Shown: positions 44,100 to 53,866, counted from the first letter of the stretch. The stretch: 64,000 nucleotides of DNA from Winogradskyella costae (GCF_013403865.1 NZ_JABFDK010000005.1:124001-188000); one strand, 5' to 3'. Notes: generated from the sequence alone by a model not told the origin. Made by a program: numbers and translations.

Positions 44100-44462
44100 C
44101 TACTTAAAATTATCTTGTATTTCTCTTAAAACAGATGGAAGAGAGTCGAGAACCATCTTGTTTTCAAAACGGATGACTTTGTAGCCTAAACTTTCTAAAT
44201 GTTGCGTTCGTTTTTTGTCGTATTCTTGTGCTTTTGGATTATTGTGAATTTCTCCGTCTAATTCTATGATTAATTTTTCAGTAGCACAGTAGAAATCAAC
44301 TATGTAATAACCAATGCTGTGTTGTCTTTGAAATTTTCTATTGCTGAGTTGTCTCGATTTTAGATGTTTCCATAACTGCGCTTCTGCAGGCGTTAGGTTG
44401 TTTCTTAATGCTCTTCTGTAGTCTTGTAATTCTTTTTTGGTATGCGTGTTTTGTTTTGGCAT
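44100..44462 (-). CDS. DUF559 endonuclease-domain protein
   Basis: A 120-aa protein of the DUF559 family (VSR-like, PD-(D/E)XK fold). TPAEAQLWKHLKSR, FQRQHSIGYYIVDFYC and EKLIIELDGEIH are the conserved core; D in VDFYC and E-x-D in IELDGE are the likely metal-binding residues. Length is typical. Biological role is not established for the family; similarity to Vsr suggests DNA nicking or cleavage. The gene is framed by two 0.3-kb direct repeats and is opposite in direction to the surrounding polysaccharide genes, as expected for an insertion. Confidence 0.92.
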   Translation of the reverse strand: MPKQNTHTKKELQDYRRALRNNLTPAEAQLWKHLKSRQLSNRKFQRQHSIGYYIVDFYCATEKLIIELDGEIHNNPKAQEYDKKRTQHLESLGYKVIRFENKMVLDSLPSVLREIQDNFK

Positions 44463-44496
44463 GTATTAAAAGTATAAAATAATTTTAACTTAGCTG

Positions 44497-44821
44497 GAAC
44501 ACCCCTTTCTTCACCTCGTTCCTCGGGAATTCACTCCCCTCTTCAAAAGAAGAGGAGAGCGGGATAAGGTTGTTCTATTTGGCATTGTTTTCGGGATTTT
44601 GACTTTTTTATCATCTATACTTTTCTTAAAAAAAAAGGCAGAAAGTTATGGCTGGTGGTTTGTTTTATAGTTTGCTGTTACTCTTAAAGTTCTTTTTCAT
44701 TTTAAATAGTACCATAACGTTTGTCGTTTATACAACCTATTTTGGTATCCTAAATGTGCTCCTCCCTTTAGTCAAAGGGAGGTGGATGGGCCGCCGTAGA
44801 AGGTTCAGACGGTGGGTTTGA
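44497..44821. repeat. Direct repeat, copy 2, flanking DUF559 gene
   Basis: A 325-base partner of copy 1, starting 35 bases upstream of the DUF559 start codon. It contains the same palindromic blocks: CCCCTCTTCAAAAGAAGAGG, CTCCCTTTAGTCAAAGGGAG, and the CCGCCGTAGAAGGTTCAGAC end. Confidence 0.85.
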
Positions 44822-44830
44822 ATTTAAATA

Positions 44831-44862
44831 ACAAAAAAAAGCTGCCTTTTCAGACAGCTTTT
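44831..44862 (-). terminator. Terminator after the 44.9-kb gene
   Basis: Stem AAGCTGCC (44839-44846) pairs with GACAGCTT (44853-44860, one G-T pair), with an A-run and T-run at the sides. It is 18 bases past the stop at 44880. Confidence 0.82.
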
Positions 44863-44879
44863 AATTTGAACACTTGGGT

Positions 44880-45629
44880 TTACAATACTTCTATTAACTG
44901 AAGCGCATTGAAGGCTCCGTTGTTTAAGGCGTATTGTATTCCATTTACTTCTTGAAAGAATGCAACTTTTAAGAAGTAGAGTTGATTTCCAGTACCTGAT
45001 GGTACTGCTTCTGGTATTAAAGTCACTGTAGCTGTTATACCATTAATTGGTAAATTAATGATAGGACTAACCTGTAACTCTTTGTCACCTGAACTAAAAT
45101 CTAGGTTTAGGAACCCTACATTGAAACTCACATGTGTTGCTCCTCCCGGAACCCCTAAATCGTGATTTGGGGTTAGATCCACGATACTTACTTCTCCGGT
45201 TGTGGTGTCTAATGTGAAATCAGATCTTAAAACCGTACTTAGCTGTGCATTACTATTAAAGTCAAAGCTTTTTAAACATGCTCTTACTTCAGGTGTTGCC
45301 AGACCAATGGCTACTTGCCGTTGACCACGTACGGACGTGATGTCCGAATTTTTAACTTTACTCATCGCTTGTGTTAATCGTGGAGTTATCCGATTGTCTT
45401 TAGCATCAGCTAATAAGTTTATGATTGCACGACGTAGTATTTTACCACTTGTTGCACAATGTCCAAATTCTGAACCATTTTCTCGGGTTCTCGCAAATGC
45501 GGGATCGTTTTTAATACGATTTGCACTTACACCACCTTTGGTTCTAACTAAATACCCTTCTTTGCCCTTGTAAAAGGTAAGATCGTCCAGAGTTCCTTCG
45601 ATCTTAATTAAGCTTCTTAATTTTGCCAT
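44880..45629 (-). CDS. Conserved hypothetical protein
   Basis: A 249-aa soluble protein. The N-terminal 60 residues, MAKLRSLIKIEGTL then LTFYKGKEGYLVRTKGGV and ARTRENGSEFGHC, form a distinctive pattern that recurs in Bacteroidota hypothetical proteins. The C-terminal half (about 135-249) is beta-rich. No signal peptide and no enzymatic motif seen. I do not know its function. It has its own terminator, and a long leader lies upstream. Together with the DUF559 unit it splits the polysaccharide locus. Confidence 0.75.
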   Translation of the reverse strand: MAKLRSLIKIEGTLDDLTFYKGKEGYLVRTKGGVSANRIKNDPAFARTRENGSEFGHCATSGKILRRAIINLLADAKDNRITPRLTQAMSKVKNSDITSVRGQRQVAIGLATPEVRACLKSFDFNSNAQLSTVLRSDFTLDTTTGEVSIVDLTPNHDLGVPGGATHVSFNVGFLNLDFSSGDKELQVSPIINLPINGITATVTLIPEAVPSGTGNQLYFLKVAFFQEVNGIQYALNNGAFNALQLIEVL

Positions 45630-46161
45630 TTGAAATGGGTTTTAAATTATTAATAAAAATTTATATCAGTATTCGTTTTAAAAACTTCGATTATCATTGG
45701 CGCCTTATTGAACACTAAGTTTATAATTCGACTACTGATACGATAAATTTAGGTTGAGGGTTTAGGTCTTTTTTTTAAGATTTCCGAAACTGTACTTGTT
45801 TTCTTTTTGTTTCCGATTTTGACTTTTATTGCCGATTTTATAACAGTACATTCAAGTTGTAACTCTGTCTTAATACAGTAATCATACGTTATCTATACAC
45901 CAACCATATATGATCCATACACTAGCTTTAGTTAGGGTAGATGAAGCTGTTTTTGTTTTAGTGTCTGATTTATAGTATTTTATCAGTAAGATGTTTTACG
46001 TATTTAAATCGATGAAATGCAAGGGTATTCTTGTTTTGTTAGTTTTTTCTTTCAAATAAATGTGTTATATCGAAAATCAAAGTATTTAGTGGGTTGTTTT
46101 TCAGGGTATTGTGTAAGTTGTGAGTAATTATTAATCCGTTGAACCCTAAAATCTACCTCAA
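45630..46161. other. Intergenic region between divergent genes
   Basis: 532 AT-rich bases between two divergently oriented hypotheticals. No gene, hairpin terminator or repeat array was recognised; promoters for both genes should lie here. Confidence 0.5.
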
Positions 46162-46539
46162 ATGGAAAAGAAGAAACTATTTTTAACCTCCACTGATATT
46201 CAGCATATCACAGGATTAAGTATGCGTACTGCTCGTAATATAATGCAGTTTATTCGTGATGAACGCGACTTAGGATCACGGCAATTGATTCATATTTATG
46301 ATTTTTGTGCCGTCTTTAACTTACCTGTGAGCGTTGTGTTTGATTATGTAAATACCAATATATTTAATAAGTGTCCTATTAATGACGCGATTGTGCGCAG
46401 TCAGTATCAAAAAAAGACGCTAGAAGACGGCTATACTAATTATTTGTATCATAAGGATTTTGAAATTTGTATGTCTCCGAAAGATTCGAAAAATGATTTG
46501 GATGCGGATGATATTGATAATACCAATGATGTGGCTTGA
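46162..46539 (+). CDS. Hypothetical protein with possible HTH
   Basis: A 125-aa protein. STDIQHITGLSMRTARNIMQFIRDERD (residues 10-36) has the spacing of a helix-turn-helix, so DNA binding is plausible. The C-terminus is acidic (DLDADDIDNTNDVA). It precedes the Wzm/Wzt block by 255 bases, and one could imagine it regulating that block, but nothing in the sequence shows it. No named family recognised. Confidence 0.68.
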   Translation: MEKKKLFLTSTDIQHITGLSMRTARNIMQFIRDERDLGSRQLIHIYDFCAVFNLPVSVVFDYVNTNIFNKCPINDAIVRSQYQKKTLEDGYTNYLYHKDFEICMSPKDSKNDLDADDIDNTNDVA

Positions 46540-46794
46540 CGGTTTTTGGTTGTTAGTTGGTGGTTGATGGTTTTTGGAGAAAAGGATTTTTTACTCACTT
46601 CGACTTCGCTCAGTGACCATCGCTTTGTATTAATGCTTCAGGTAATGGATAGAAAGATTCTTCGCTTTGCTCAGATTGTATTCCTATATAAAAGTAGTTA
46701 ATAATTCTATTACTTATGTTTTCGATTCCCTATGTAATTAGTATATTAGCCCAATTGAAAAAAGGAGCATTTTCCTCAATATCAGTTAACAAAA

Positions 46795-47640
46795 ATGGCT
46801 TTAGAAACTCGAGTTTACCAAAAAGAAAGAACCATAAAATTTGGTGCGCTTTTAAAAGCGAGTTTAGCAGATATGTACGGTTCTCGCTTTTTAGCTCGCC
46901 AATTGGCAGAGCGCGATATTAAGGCGATGTATCGTCAATCTTATTTGGGTATTGTATGGGCTTTTATTATGCCATTAACCACTGCAGCGGTTTGGATTTT
47001 CTTGAATAGTAGTGGTACTATTAAATTGTCTGATACTGGGATTCCGTACCCTGTGTACGCATTTTCCGGAACCTTAATTTGGTCTATAATTGTAGCTTCA
47101 ATTAATTCTCCGATGACTAGTACACAAGCGGCTAAGGGTATTCTAACTAAAATTAATTTCCCCAAAGAGGCGTTGTTACTATCAGGTATCTATAAGTTGT
47201 TATTTGATACGTCTATTAAAATACTCATTCTAGTTGTATTTGTTCTTATTTATGGTGTTGGTTTACAATGGAGTTTGTTGCTATTTCCAGTAGCTATTTT
47301 GGGAGCTATTATTTTCGGAACCACTGTTGGATTGTTTTTAACTCCTTTAGGGCTTTTGTATAAAGATATAGGTAAAATTATCACCTTTGGTATGCAGTTT
47401 TTAATGTATGTGACACCTGTCGTTTATGCTATTCCTAAGACGGGTATTATGAAAACAATAATGACCTGGAATCCTATAACTCCTATTTTGTTAACCGCTA
47501 GAGATTTAGTGGTTGGGTTTACACCAGAGTATCTCAATTATTTTTTATTAGTACTAATAGTTTGTATCCCCTTATTGTTTTTAGGATTAATTATCTATAG
47601 AATATCAATTCCAATTATAGTGGAGCGTTTAAGTGCATAA
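46795..47640 (+). CDS. Polysaccharide ABC exporter permease (Wzm-like)
   Basis: A 281-aa ABC-2 type membrane subunit with six TM helices. RFLARQLAERDIKAMYRQSYLGIVWAF is the amphipathic gate-helix pattern at the N-terminus of Wzm/KpsM-type permeases. Forms the inner-membrane channel with the Wzt-like ATPase encoded 80 bases downstream. Upstream 255 bases contain a CTTCGACTTCGCTCAGTGAC block seen in many intergenic regions, but no gene. Confidence 0.92.
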   Translation: MALETRVYQKERTIKFGALLKASLADMYGSRFLARQLAERDIKAMYRQSYLGIVWAFIMPLTTAAVWIFLNSSGTIKLSDTGIPYPVYAFSGTLIWSIIVASINSPMTSTQAAKGILTKINFPKEALLLSGIYKLLFDTSIKILILVVFVLIYGVGLQWSLLLFPVAILGAIIFGTTVGLFLTPLGLLYKDIGKIITFGMQFLMYVTPVVYAIPKTGIMKTIMTWNPITPILLTARDLVVGFTPEYLNYFLLVLIVCIPLLFLGLIIYRISIPIIVERLSA

Positions 47641-47719
47641 TGGATAGTGAATAGTGCAGGATTTAGATTTGGGATAAAAAATAACAATTAATTAGATAGA
47701 TTAAAGATCAATAAATAAC

Positions 47720-48949
47720 ATGCCAGATAAAAACCATATAATATCAAATACTAACGATGTACTTGTTAAAGTTGAAGGTTTAAGCAAGAAGTTTTGCAAA
47801 AATCTAAAGACAAGTCTTTGGTACGGTGTTAAAGATCTAATAAGTGGTGTTAGCGGTTCTGGTCAAGAGCGGTTGTTGCGTCCTAAAGAGTTTTGGGCAG
47901 TAAAAGATATTAGTTTTGAATTAAGACGTGGCGAATGTCTAGGATTAATAGGTCATAACGGAGCTGGTAAAAGTACCTTGTTAAAAATACTCAATGGGCT
48001 TATTAACCCAGACGCTGGAAAAATAACAATAAAAGGACGCGTTGGTGCACTTATAGAATTGGGTGCTGGTTTTAACCCCATTCTTAGTGGACGCGAAAAT
48101 ATTTATAATAATGGAGCTATTTTAGGCTTTAGCCGTAGAGATATAGATGGTAAATTAGATGAGATTATTGCCTTTGCAGAGCTTGAAGAGTTTATAGACA
48201 TGCCTGTACAGCATTACAGTTCTGGGATGAAAGTGCGTTTAGGTTTTGCTGTTGCTGCACAAATGGAGCCTGATGTTTTAATTATAGATGAGGTTTTAGC
48301 AGTTGGAGATTTGGGCTTTATTTTAAAATGTTTTAAAACTATAGATACCATTTTACCGGATACGGCAGTTATTTTTGTGTCTCATAGTATGCCAATGGTC
48401 TCACGTATTTGTTCTCAGATTATTTTAATGGATCAAGGATGTTCTCAATATCAAGGAGAAAATGTGAGTCAAGCAATTGATTTGTATTATACACGTTTTG
48501 CTAGTAATAACTCGAATATTGTTTTTACAGATCATTCAGTTCAGTTAAAAAGCTTAAAAATTTTAGAAGCTAAAGGAGATGAAGACTTGCCTCAGGTTCG
48601 CTGGATGGATGACTTTAAGATAAAGTTTGAGTTTCAGGTTTTAAAAGACATACAGGTACCTGAATTTTTAATTACAATTTTTGATAAAGAGCAACGACCT
48701 GTGGCAGCATTCGAACAAAGAAAACAAGAAGATCAATTATTTTTTAAAGAAGATAATTTATTGTCTTTTACAGTAACTCATAAGGAGCTACAATTATCTA
48801 AGGGGATATATTCGTTAAATGTTTCTGTAATTAATCAAGGCTCTAATGAGCCAATCTTAAGGATTAACGATGCATTAAAATTCCAAGTCATTCATTCAAA
48901 AGATATTTGGCCACCACTACTTTTGAAAGCAGCTTACGAAAATTGCTAA
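47720..48949 (+). CDS. Polysaccharide ABC exporter ATPase (Wzt-like) with C-terminal domain
   Basis: A 409-aa protein. The ABC module occupies about 10-260: Walker A GHNGAGKST, then the signature YSSGMKVRLGFAVAA and Walker B VLIIDEVLAVGD. A C-terminal ~140-residue beta-sandwich begins near 270 (WMDDFKIKFEFQVL). In O-antigen systems that add a terminal cap, the extra Wzt domain binds the modified non-reducing end and licenses export. With four sulfotransferase genes following, recognition of a modified chain end is a reasonable inference here. Confidence 0.93.
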   Translation: MPDKNHIISNTNDVLVKVEGLSKKFCKNLKTSLWYGVKDLISGVSGSGQERLLRPKEFWAVKDISFELRRGECLGLIGHNGAGKSTLLKILNGLINPDAGKITIKGRVGALIELGAGFNPILSGRENIYNNGAILGFSRRDIDGKLDEIIAFAELEEFIDMPVQHYSSGMKVRLGFAVAAQMEPDVLIIDEVLAVGDLGFILKCFKTIDTILPDTAVIFVSHSMPMVSRICSQIILMDQGCSQYQGENVSQAIDLYYTRFASNNSNIVFTDHSVQLKSLKILEAKGDEDLPQVRWMDDFKIKFEFQVLKDIQVPEFLITIFDKEQRPVAAFEQRKQEDQLFFKEDNLLSFTVTHKELQLSKGIYSLNVSVINQGSNEPILRINDALKFQVIHSKDIWPPLLLKAAYENC

Positions 48950-48952
48950 TAT

Positions 48953-49588
48953 ATGTTTTTAAAAAATAAAAATGATAAGGTATTCTGTATTGGTCGTAAT
49001 AAAACCGGTACAACAAGTTTAGAGAAAGTATTAAAGGAATTTGGTTTTAAGATGGGCAATCAGAGTGAAGGAGAGATGCTTATAGCGGCTTATCGAGAAC
49101 ATGACTGGGATAAAATTGTGAAATTTTGTAAAAGTGCCGAGACATTTCAGGATGTTCCATTTTCATGGCCTTATACTTGGTTGTTTTTATATAAAACGTA
49201 TCCGAACGCTAAATTTATCCTTACGATCAGGAATGAGGAGGACTGGTACCGATCTATAACATCATTTCATTCCAAATTATTTGCTGGAGGAAAAAGAGTT
49301 CCTGTAAAAGAGGACTTAATAAATGCAAACTATAGGTATCCAGGGTTTATTTGGGATGCCAATAGAGCGGTATGGAAAACGCCAGAAGATGATATATATA
49401 ATAAAGAGCTGTTTATCGCTAATTATAGAAGGCATAATGAAGATATTCTTCATTTTTTTAAGGATAAACCAAACTTTATTTGCTTAGATGTATCCAAAAA
49501 AGGAAGCTATAAATTATTAGCTGATTTTTTACAAAAAGAAGCGCTACATGAAGAGTTTCCTCATTTGAATAAAACCAATAATGATTAA
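48953..49588 (+). CDS. Sulfotransferase-family protein 1
   Basis: A 211-aa PAPS-dependent sulfotransferase-like protein. The 5'-phosphosulfate loop is IGRNKTGTTSLEKVL (13-27). The 3'-phosphate loop is KFILTIRNEEDWYRS, with the conserved arginine and serine. The sequence resembles the P-loop sulfotransferases of bacterial glycan loci. Predicted to sulfate a sugar residue in the cytoplasm before export. Starts three bases after wzt and overlaps the next gene by eight bases. Confidence 0.85.
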   Translation: MFLKNKNDKVFCIGRNKTGTTSLEKVLKEFGFKMGNQSEGEMLIAAYREHDWDKIVKFCKSAETFQDVPFSWPYTWLFLYKTYPNAKFILTIRNEEDWYRSITSFHSKLFAGGKRVPVKEDLINANYRYPGFIWDANRAVWKTPEDDIYNKELFIANYRRHNEDILHFFKDKPNFICLDVSKKGSYKLLADFLQKEALHEEFPHLNKTNND

Positions 49589-50654
49589 CGTCACGAAAAC
49601 ATTTTTACCACCACAGGCCGAGTATCAAGCTATTTTAAAAAAAGCTTGGGATACGGGGTGGATGACTAATAGAGGAATATTAGTAAAAGAATTGGAAACT
49701 AAAATAACAGCCTATTTAGATACTCCACATATTATTGCTATGACCAATGGGACTTTGCCATTACAAATAGCCATCAAAGCATTAAAGCTTCATGGAGAAA
49801 TTATAACCACACCATTTAGTTATGTTGCTACTACGAGTAGCATTGTTTGGGAAGGATGTACTCCGGTTTTTGTGGACATTGCCCCTGATTATTTAACTAT
49901 TGATGAAACTAAAATAGAGGCCGCTATTACACCTAATACCACTGCTATTCTTGCGACTCACGTTTTTGGTAATCCTTGTAATGTCGCGGCTATAGCGGAT
50001 ATTGCAAAGCAGCATAATTTAAAAGTCATCTATGATGCGGCACATTGTTTTGGTGTAACGTATAAAGGACAATCTATCTTTAATTATGGCGATGTTAGTA
50101 CTTGTAGTTTTCATGCTACAAAGTTATTTCATACGGGTGAAGGTGGAGCGGTGTTTTGTAAACAAGACTATTATAATGCTATATTTTCTCATCATAATTT
50201 TGGACATGATGGTCCTGAAGCTTTTCAAAGTTTAGGTACAAATGCAAAAATGAGTGAGCCTCAAGCGGCAATGGGCTTAGCCGTATTGCCTTATATGGAT
50301 GAAATTATAGATAGGCGTCTAAAAATTGTAAATGCCTATAATCAATTATTTGAAGAGGTTTCGGCCATTAAGAAATTAGTAATTCGTTCGGAAACACAAT
50401 GGAATTATTGTTATTACCCTATAATTTTTGAAACAGAAATTCAACTTCTAAAAGTCATAGAGGTTCTAAATAATAAAGCGATTTTTCCTAGGCGCTATTT
50501 TTATCCAAGTTTGGAGACTTTACCTTATGTAGAGGCTGTTAATTTACCTCATTCAGCTTCCATATCGAAACGTGTTTTATGTTTACCACTCTTTCATGAC
50601 TTAGATATTGATAGCATACAATATATTGTTAAATCAATAAAAGAAAACATATGA
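49581..50654 (+). CDS. DegT/DnrJ/EryC1 sugar aminotransferase
   Basis: A 357-aa PLP enzyme. The cofactor lysine is K181 in SFHATKLFHTGEGG, and D152 in YDAAH pairs with the pyridine nitrogen. NGTLPLQIAIKAL is the phosphate-binding turn. These enzymes transaminate keto-sugar nucleotides to amino sugars. The presence of WbqC and other modifying genes suggests a dideoxy-amino sugar in the product, but the dehydratase that would make the keto-sugar is not in the window. Overlaps the next gene by four bases. Confidence 0.93.
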   Translation: MINVTKTFLPPQAEYQAILKKAWDTGWMTNRGILVKELETKITAYLDTPHIIAMTNGTLPLQIAIKALKLHGEIITTPFSYVATTSSIVWEGCTPVFVDIAPDYLTIDETKIEAAITPNTTAILATHVFGNPCNVAAIADIAKQHNLKVIYDAAHCFGVTYKGQSIFNYGDVSTCSFHATKLFHTGEGGAVFCKQDYYNAIFSHHNFGHDGPEAFQSLGTNAKMSEPQAAMGLAVLPYMDEIIDRRLKIVNAYNQLFEEVSAIKKLVIRSETQWNYCYYPIIFETEIQLLKVIEVLNNKAIFPRRYFYPSLETLPYVEAVNLPHSASISKRVLCLPLFHDLDIDSIQYIVKSIKENI

Positions 50655-51349
50655 AAATAGCTGTAATGCAACCATACATATTTCCTTATATAGGATATTT
50701 TCAGATGGTTAGTGCCAGTGATGTATTTGTTTTTTACGATAATGTAGATTACATTCAAAGAGGCTATATCAATAGAAATAACCTATTGTCAAGTGATGGC
50801 AAACGGTATTTTACAGTTCCTGTGAATAAAAGTAGTTTAGGGACGAAAATAAATGAGGTTGTGATAAGTGATTATGATAAGTGGAAAATTAAATTTCTAA
50901 GACAAATTAGATTTACTTATTCTAAAGCCCCGTTTTTTGATGATATTTATGAGGTTTTAGAGAAATTTTTAGAGAATAAAAAGTATGATAAGATAAGTGA
51001 TTTCTCATCAGAATCTGTTATTCTGATATGTAATTATGTAGGGATGCGGAATCAATTTTTATTTAGTTCTGAAATTGAAGGATTAAATGAAATTAACGAT
51101 AAGGTTGAAAAACTTGAACATATTTTAAATACGTATAAGGCCAATGAAATTATATTACCACCGGGCTCAAAAGAACTATATAAATATTGGGAGCCAATTA
51201 AAGCTAAAAAAAGGACATTAAAAAGCCTTGAAATTAATTATAAGCAATTTAATTTTCAATTTGTAGAAAATTTATCCATTATAGATGTGTTAATGTTTAA
51301 TGAGGTTGAAAAAGTACAGTCATTTATAGAAAAAGTTAATTATCAATGA
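50651..51349 (+). CDS. WbqC-family protein
   Basis: A 232-aa protein. MKIAVMQPYIFPYIGYFQ at the N-terminus, YDNVDYIQRGYINRNNLL and TVPVNK are the recognisable WbqC core. The family occurs beside sugar aminotransferases in O-antigen and capsule loci, where it is proposed to modify the amino sugar; the reaction is not firmly established in my knowledge. Overlapping starts and stops on both sides place it in one translationally coupled run. Confidence 0.92.
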   Translation: MKIAVMQPYIFPYIGYFQMVSASDVFVFYDNVDYIQRGYINRNNLLSSDGKRYFTVPVNKSSLGTKINEVVISDYDKWKIKFLRQIRFTYSKAPFFDDIYEVLEKFLENKKYDKISDFSSESVILICNYVGMRNQFLFSSEIEGLNEINDKVEKLEHILNTYKANEIILPPGSKELYKYWEPIKAKKRTLKSLEINYKQFNFQFVENLSIIDVLMFNEVEKVQSFIEKVNYQ

Positions 51350-52152
51350 GAACAATAACAGGCATTCATGGAGTGCCAAGATCTGGAACATCGTGGCTAG
51401 CTCAAATTTTTAATGCATCTCCAGAAGTAAGATTGAAGTTTCAACCTCTGTTTTCATATGCTTTCAAAGAGGACCTTAATGAATTTTCTTCTGCTAAAGA
51501 AATCACAGAGTTTTTTAAAGCTATTTATGACAGTGATGACGATTTTATTAATATGCGGGATACTGACTTACTTAAAGGTTATCCTAAATTTCAAAAATTA
51601 GCACAACAAGAACATTTGGTTTTTAAGCATGTGCGTTACCATTATGTTCTACCTAATTTAATGAAGAACAATAGTCAAGTAAAATTAATTTTAATGATTA
51701 GAAATCCATTGTCTGTATTAAGTTCTTGGAAAAATGCTCCAAGAGAATTTGATCCATCTTGGGATTTTGCTAAAGAATGGAAATTAGCACAACTAAAAAA
51801 TACAGATAAGGCTGATTATTTTGGCTTCGATAAATGGAAGAGGGCAACAAAGATGTTTTTAGCATTAGAAAAAACGTATCCACAACGGGTAAAATTGGTG
51901 ACATATAAGTCGATGCTTAATAATACATTAGAGGTGTCGAAAACATTATATGAATTTGCAGAAATAACGTTTGGGCAGCAATGTATAAATTTTATTAATG
52001 AAAGTAAAACGATACAGGTTGATCACCCAAATAGTGTTTTTAGAGTTAAAATTAATGATGAAGCTTATAAAAATGATATAGCCATAGATATCCAAGATGA
52101 AATTATTCAAAATTTAAAAGGGACAAATTTAGAGCGCTTTTTATATGAATAA
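51346..52152 (+). CDS. Sulfotransferase-family protein 2
   Basis: A 268-aa protein. The PAPS 5' loop is HGVPRSGTSWLAQI (residues 6-19). The 3' loop is KLILMIRNPLSVLSSWK, with the arginine and serine present. A conserved helical middle (YFGFDKWKRATKMFLALE) follows. Predicted to sulfate the glycan. It resembles protein 3 (60.9 kb) more than protein 1 in the PRSGTSW loop. Overlaps both neighbours. Confidence 0.87.
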   Translation: MRTITGIHGVPRSGTSWLAQIFNASPEVRLKFQPLFSYAFKEDLNEFSSAKEITEFFKAIYDSDDDFINMRDTDLLKGYPKFQKLAQQEHLVFKHVRYHYVLPNLMKNNSQVKLILMIRNPLSVLSSWKNAPREFDPSWDFAKEWKLAQLKNTDKADYFGFDKWKRATKMFLALEKTYPQRVKLVTYKSMLNNTLEVSKTLYEFAEITFGQQCINFINESKTIQVDHPNSVFRVKINDEAYKNDIAIDIQDEIIQNLKGTNLERFLYE

Positions 52153-53023
52153 ACAACCAAAACCACTTGTTAGTGTAAGCGTGGTATCATATAATCATGT
52201 TAATTATATTAAACAATGTCTAGATGGTATTTTAATGCAAAAAACTACGTTTCCTTTTGAAATTATTTTAGGGGAAGATTATAGTAGTGACGGAACTAGA
52301 GCTATTTGTAAAAATTATGCAGAACGTTTTCCAGACAAAATTAGGTTGTTTTTACGCTCTAGAAAGGATGTTATTAAAATCAACGGTAAGCCAACAGGGC
52401 GGTTTAATTTTATAGAGAATTTAAAAACTTGCCAAGGAAACTATATAGCTCTTTGTGAAGGGGATGATTATTGGACAGATCCCTTAAAATTACAAAAACA
52501 GGTTGATTTTTTAGAAAATAACCATGACGTAAATATTTGTTTTACTAGAGCACAATTATTAAAGAACGAGGTGTTTAGTATGCATGATATTCCAAAGCCA
52601 TTTTACAATAGTGCCTTCAATTATATTGAACTTATAAAGCATTATAATTTCATTGCGACTTGTAGTGTTGTTTTTAGAAAACCAATAAGTTTCGAATTCC
52701 CAACCTGGTTTTATAAATTACCGTTTGGTGATTTAGGGATTTATAAGTTGGTTTCTGAAAACAAAGAAATACAATGTATAGATGAAGTAATGAGTGTATA
52801 TCGCATTCATGATAATGGGGTTTATTCAGGATTAAACGCGTTAAAGACAGAACAAAATTATTTAAATTTCTTTAGAACTATTTTTCCAGCATTAAATGCG
52901 GAAGAAAAACAAATAGTATCATTAAAAATAAAAGAAGTGACTTATAGAATAAGCAAATTGAAATATCCAAATAGACCATGGTTTCAAAAGTTTTATAATC
53001 GATATCTTCGTTTAAAATTTTAG
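52145..53023 (+). CDS. Glycosyltransferase family 2, enzyme 1
   Basis: A 292-aa GT-A fold transferase. PLVSVSVVSYNHVNYIKQCL starts the nucleotide-binding half; GEDYSSDGTRAI and CEGDDYWTDPLKLQKQVDFL contain the acidic metal and donor residues. The later YRIHDNGVYSG is typical of this subgroup. Cytoplasmic, no TM segment. Adds one sugar to the lipid-linked chain; linkage unknown. Overlaps the upstream sulfotransferase gene by eight bases. Confidence 0.92.
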   Translation: MNKQPKPLVSVSVVSYNHVNYIKQCLDGILMQKTTFPFEIILGEDYSSDGTRAICKNYAERFPDKIRLFLRSRKDVIKINGKPTGRFNFIENLKTCQGNYIALCEGDDYWTDPLKLQKQVDFLENNHDVNICFTRAQLLKNEVFSMHDIPKPFYNSAFNYIELIKHYNFIATCSVVFRKPISFEFPTWFYKLPFGDLGIYKLVSENKEIQCIDEVMSVYRIHDNGVYSGLNALKTEQNYLNFFRTIFPALNAEEKQIVSLKIKEVTYRISKLKYPNRPWFQKFYNRYLRLKF

Positions 53024-53028
53024 AGAAA

Positions 53029-53826
53029 ATGCATACTAAAGTAAGTATAATTATTCCCTGTTATAAGAGTGAAGGTACACTTAATGAGACCTTGCAATCT
53101 GTCTTTGATCAAAACTATGATGCTTGGGAAGCTATTATAGTTAATGATGGTTCTCCAGATAATTTGGAGGAAATTGCCTTAAAATGGACAGAAAAAGACA
53201 ATAGATTTAAATACTATAAAAAAACTAATGGTGGTTTGGGCAGTGCAAGAAACTACGGTATTAAAAAAGCGTTAGGTGTTTATATATTACCATTGGATTC
53301 AGATAATAAGGTACGACCGGAATTTGTAAAAAATGCAATTAGTATATTGGATAATGAAAGTGATATTGGTGTAGTTTATGGAGATGCCATGAATTTTGGT
53401 GATGAAAAAAATAGATGGAATGTTGGAGAATTTGACATCAAGAAGATGCTTTATCATAATTATATAGATGCTTGTGCAATTGTAAGAAAAACACTTTTTG
53501 AAAGTGTTGGTGGCTATGTTGAGGATCTGCCACACCAAGGACATGAGGATTGGGATTTTTGGTTGAGTGTAATGAAAACTGACTATAAATTTCATTATAT
53601 GAATGAAGTTACATTTGATTATAGAGTTTCTAATAATTCTATGATTAAATCATTTGATAAAGAAATGTTACAAGAAAATATAAATTTTATAAAAGAAAAA
53701 CATTATCAATTATATATAGATGCTTACCCAAGTTTATTTAATGAGACTGTTCGCTTAAAGAAAAAACTTTCAGTTTCAATAGAAAAGATAATTATTAATA
53801 AAATGAAAAGGATTTTTAAACGATAA
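53029..53826 (+). CDS. Glycosyltransferase family 2, enzyme 2
   Basis: A 265-aa GT2 enzyme. KVSIIIPCYKSEGTLNETL and VNDGSPDNLEEIALKW define the donor site, and LPLDSDNKVRPEF is the DxD equivalent. HQGHEDWDFWLSVMKT carries the ED catalytic-base motif. Ends with a short basic tail. Five bases downstream of enzyme 1, so part of the same transcript. Confidence 0.92.
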   Translation: MHTKVSIIIPCYKSEGTLNETLQSVFDQNYDAWEAIIVNDGSPDNLEEIALKWTEKDNRFKYYKKTNGGLGSARNYGIKKALGVYILPLDSDNKVRPEFVKNAISILDNESDIGVVYGDAMNFGDEKNRWNVGEFDIKKMLYHNYIDACAIVRKTLFESVGGYVEDLPHQGHEDWDFWLSVMKTDYKFHYMNEVTFDYRVSNNSMIKSFDKEMLQENINFIKEKHYQLYIDAYPSLFNETVRLKKKLSVSIEKIIINKMKRIFKR

Positions 53827-53866
53827 TTTTTATAACTAATAAGATTTATTCTATGAATTCCGTAAT

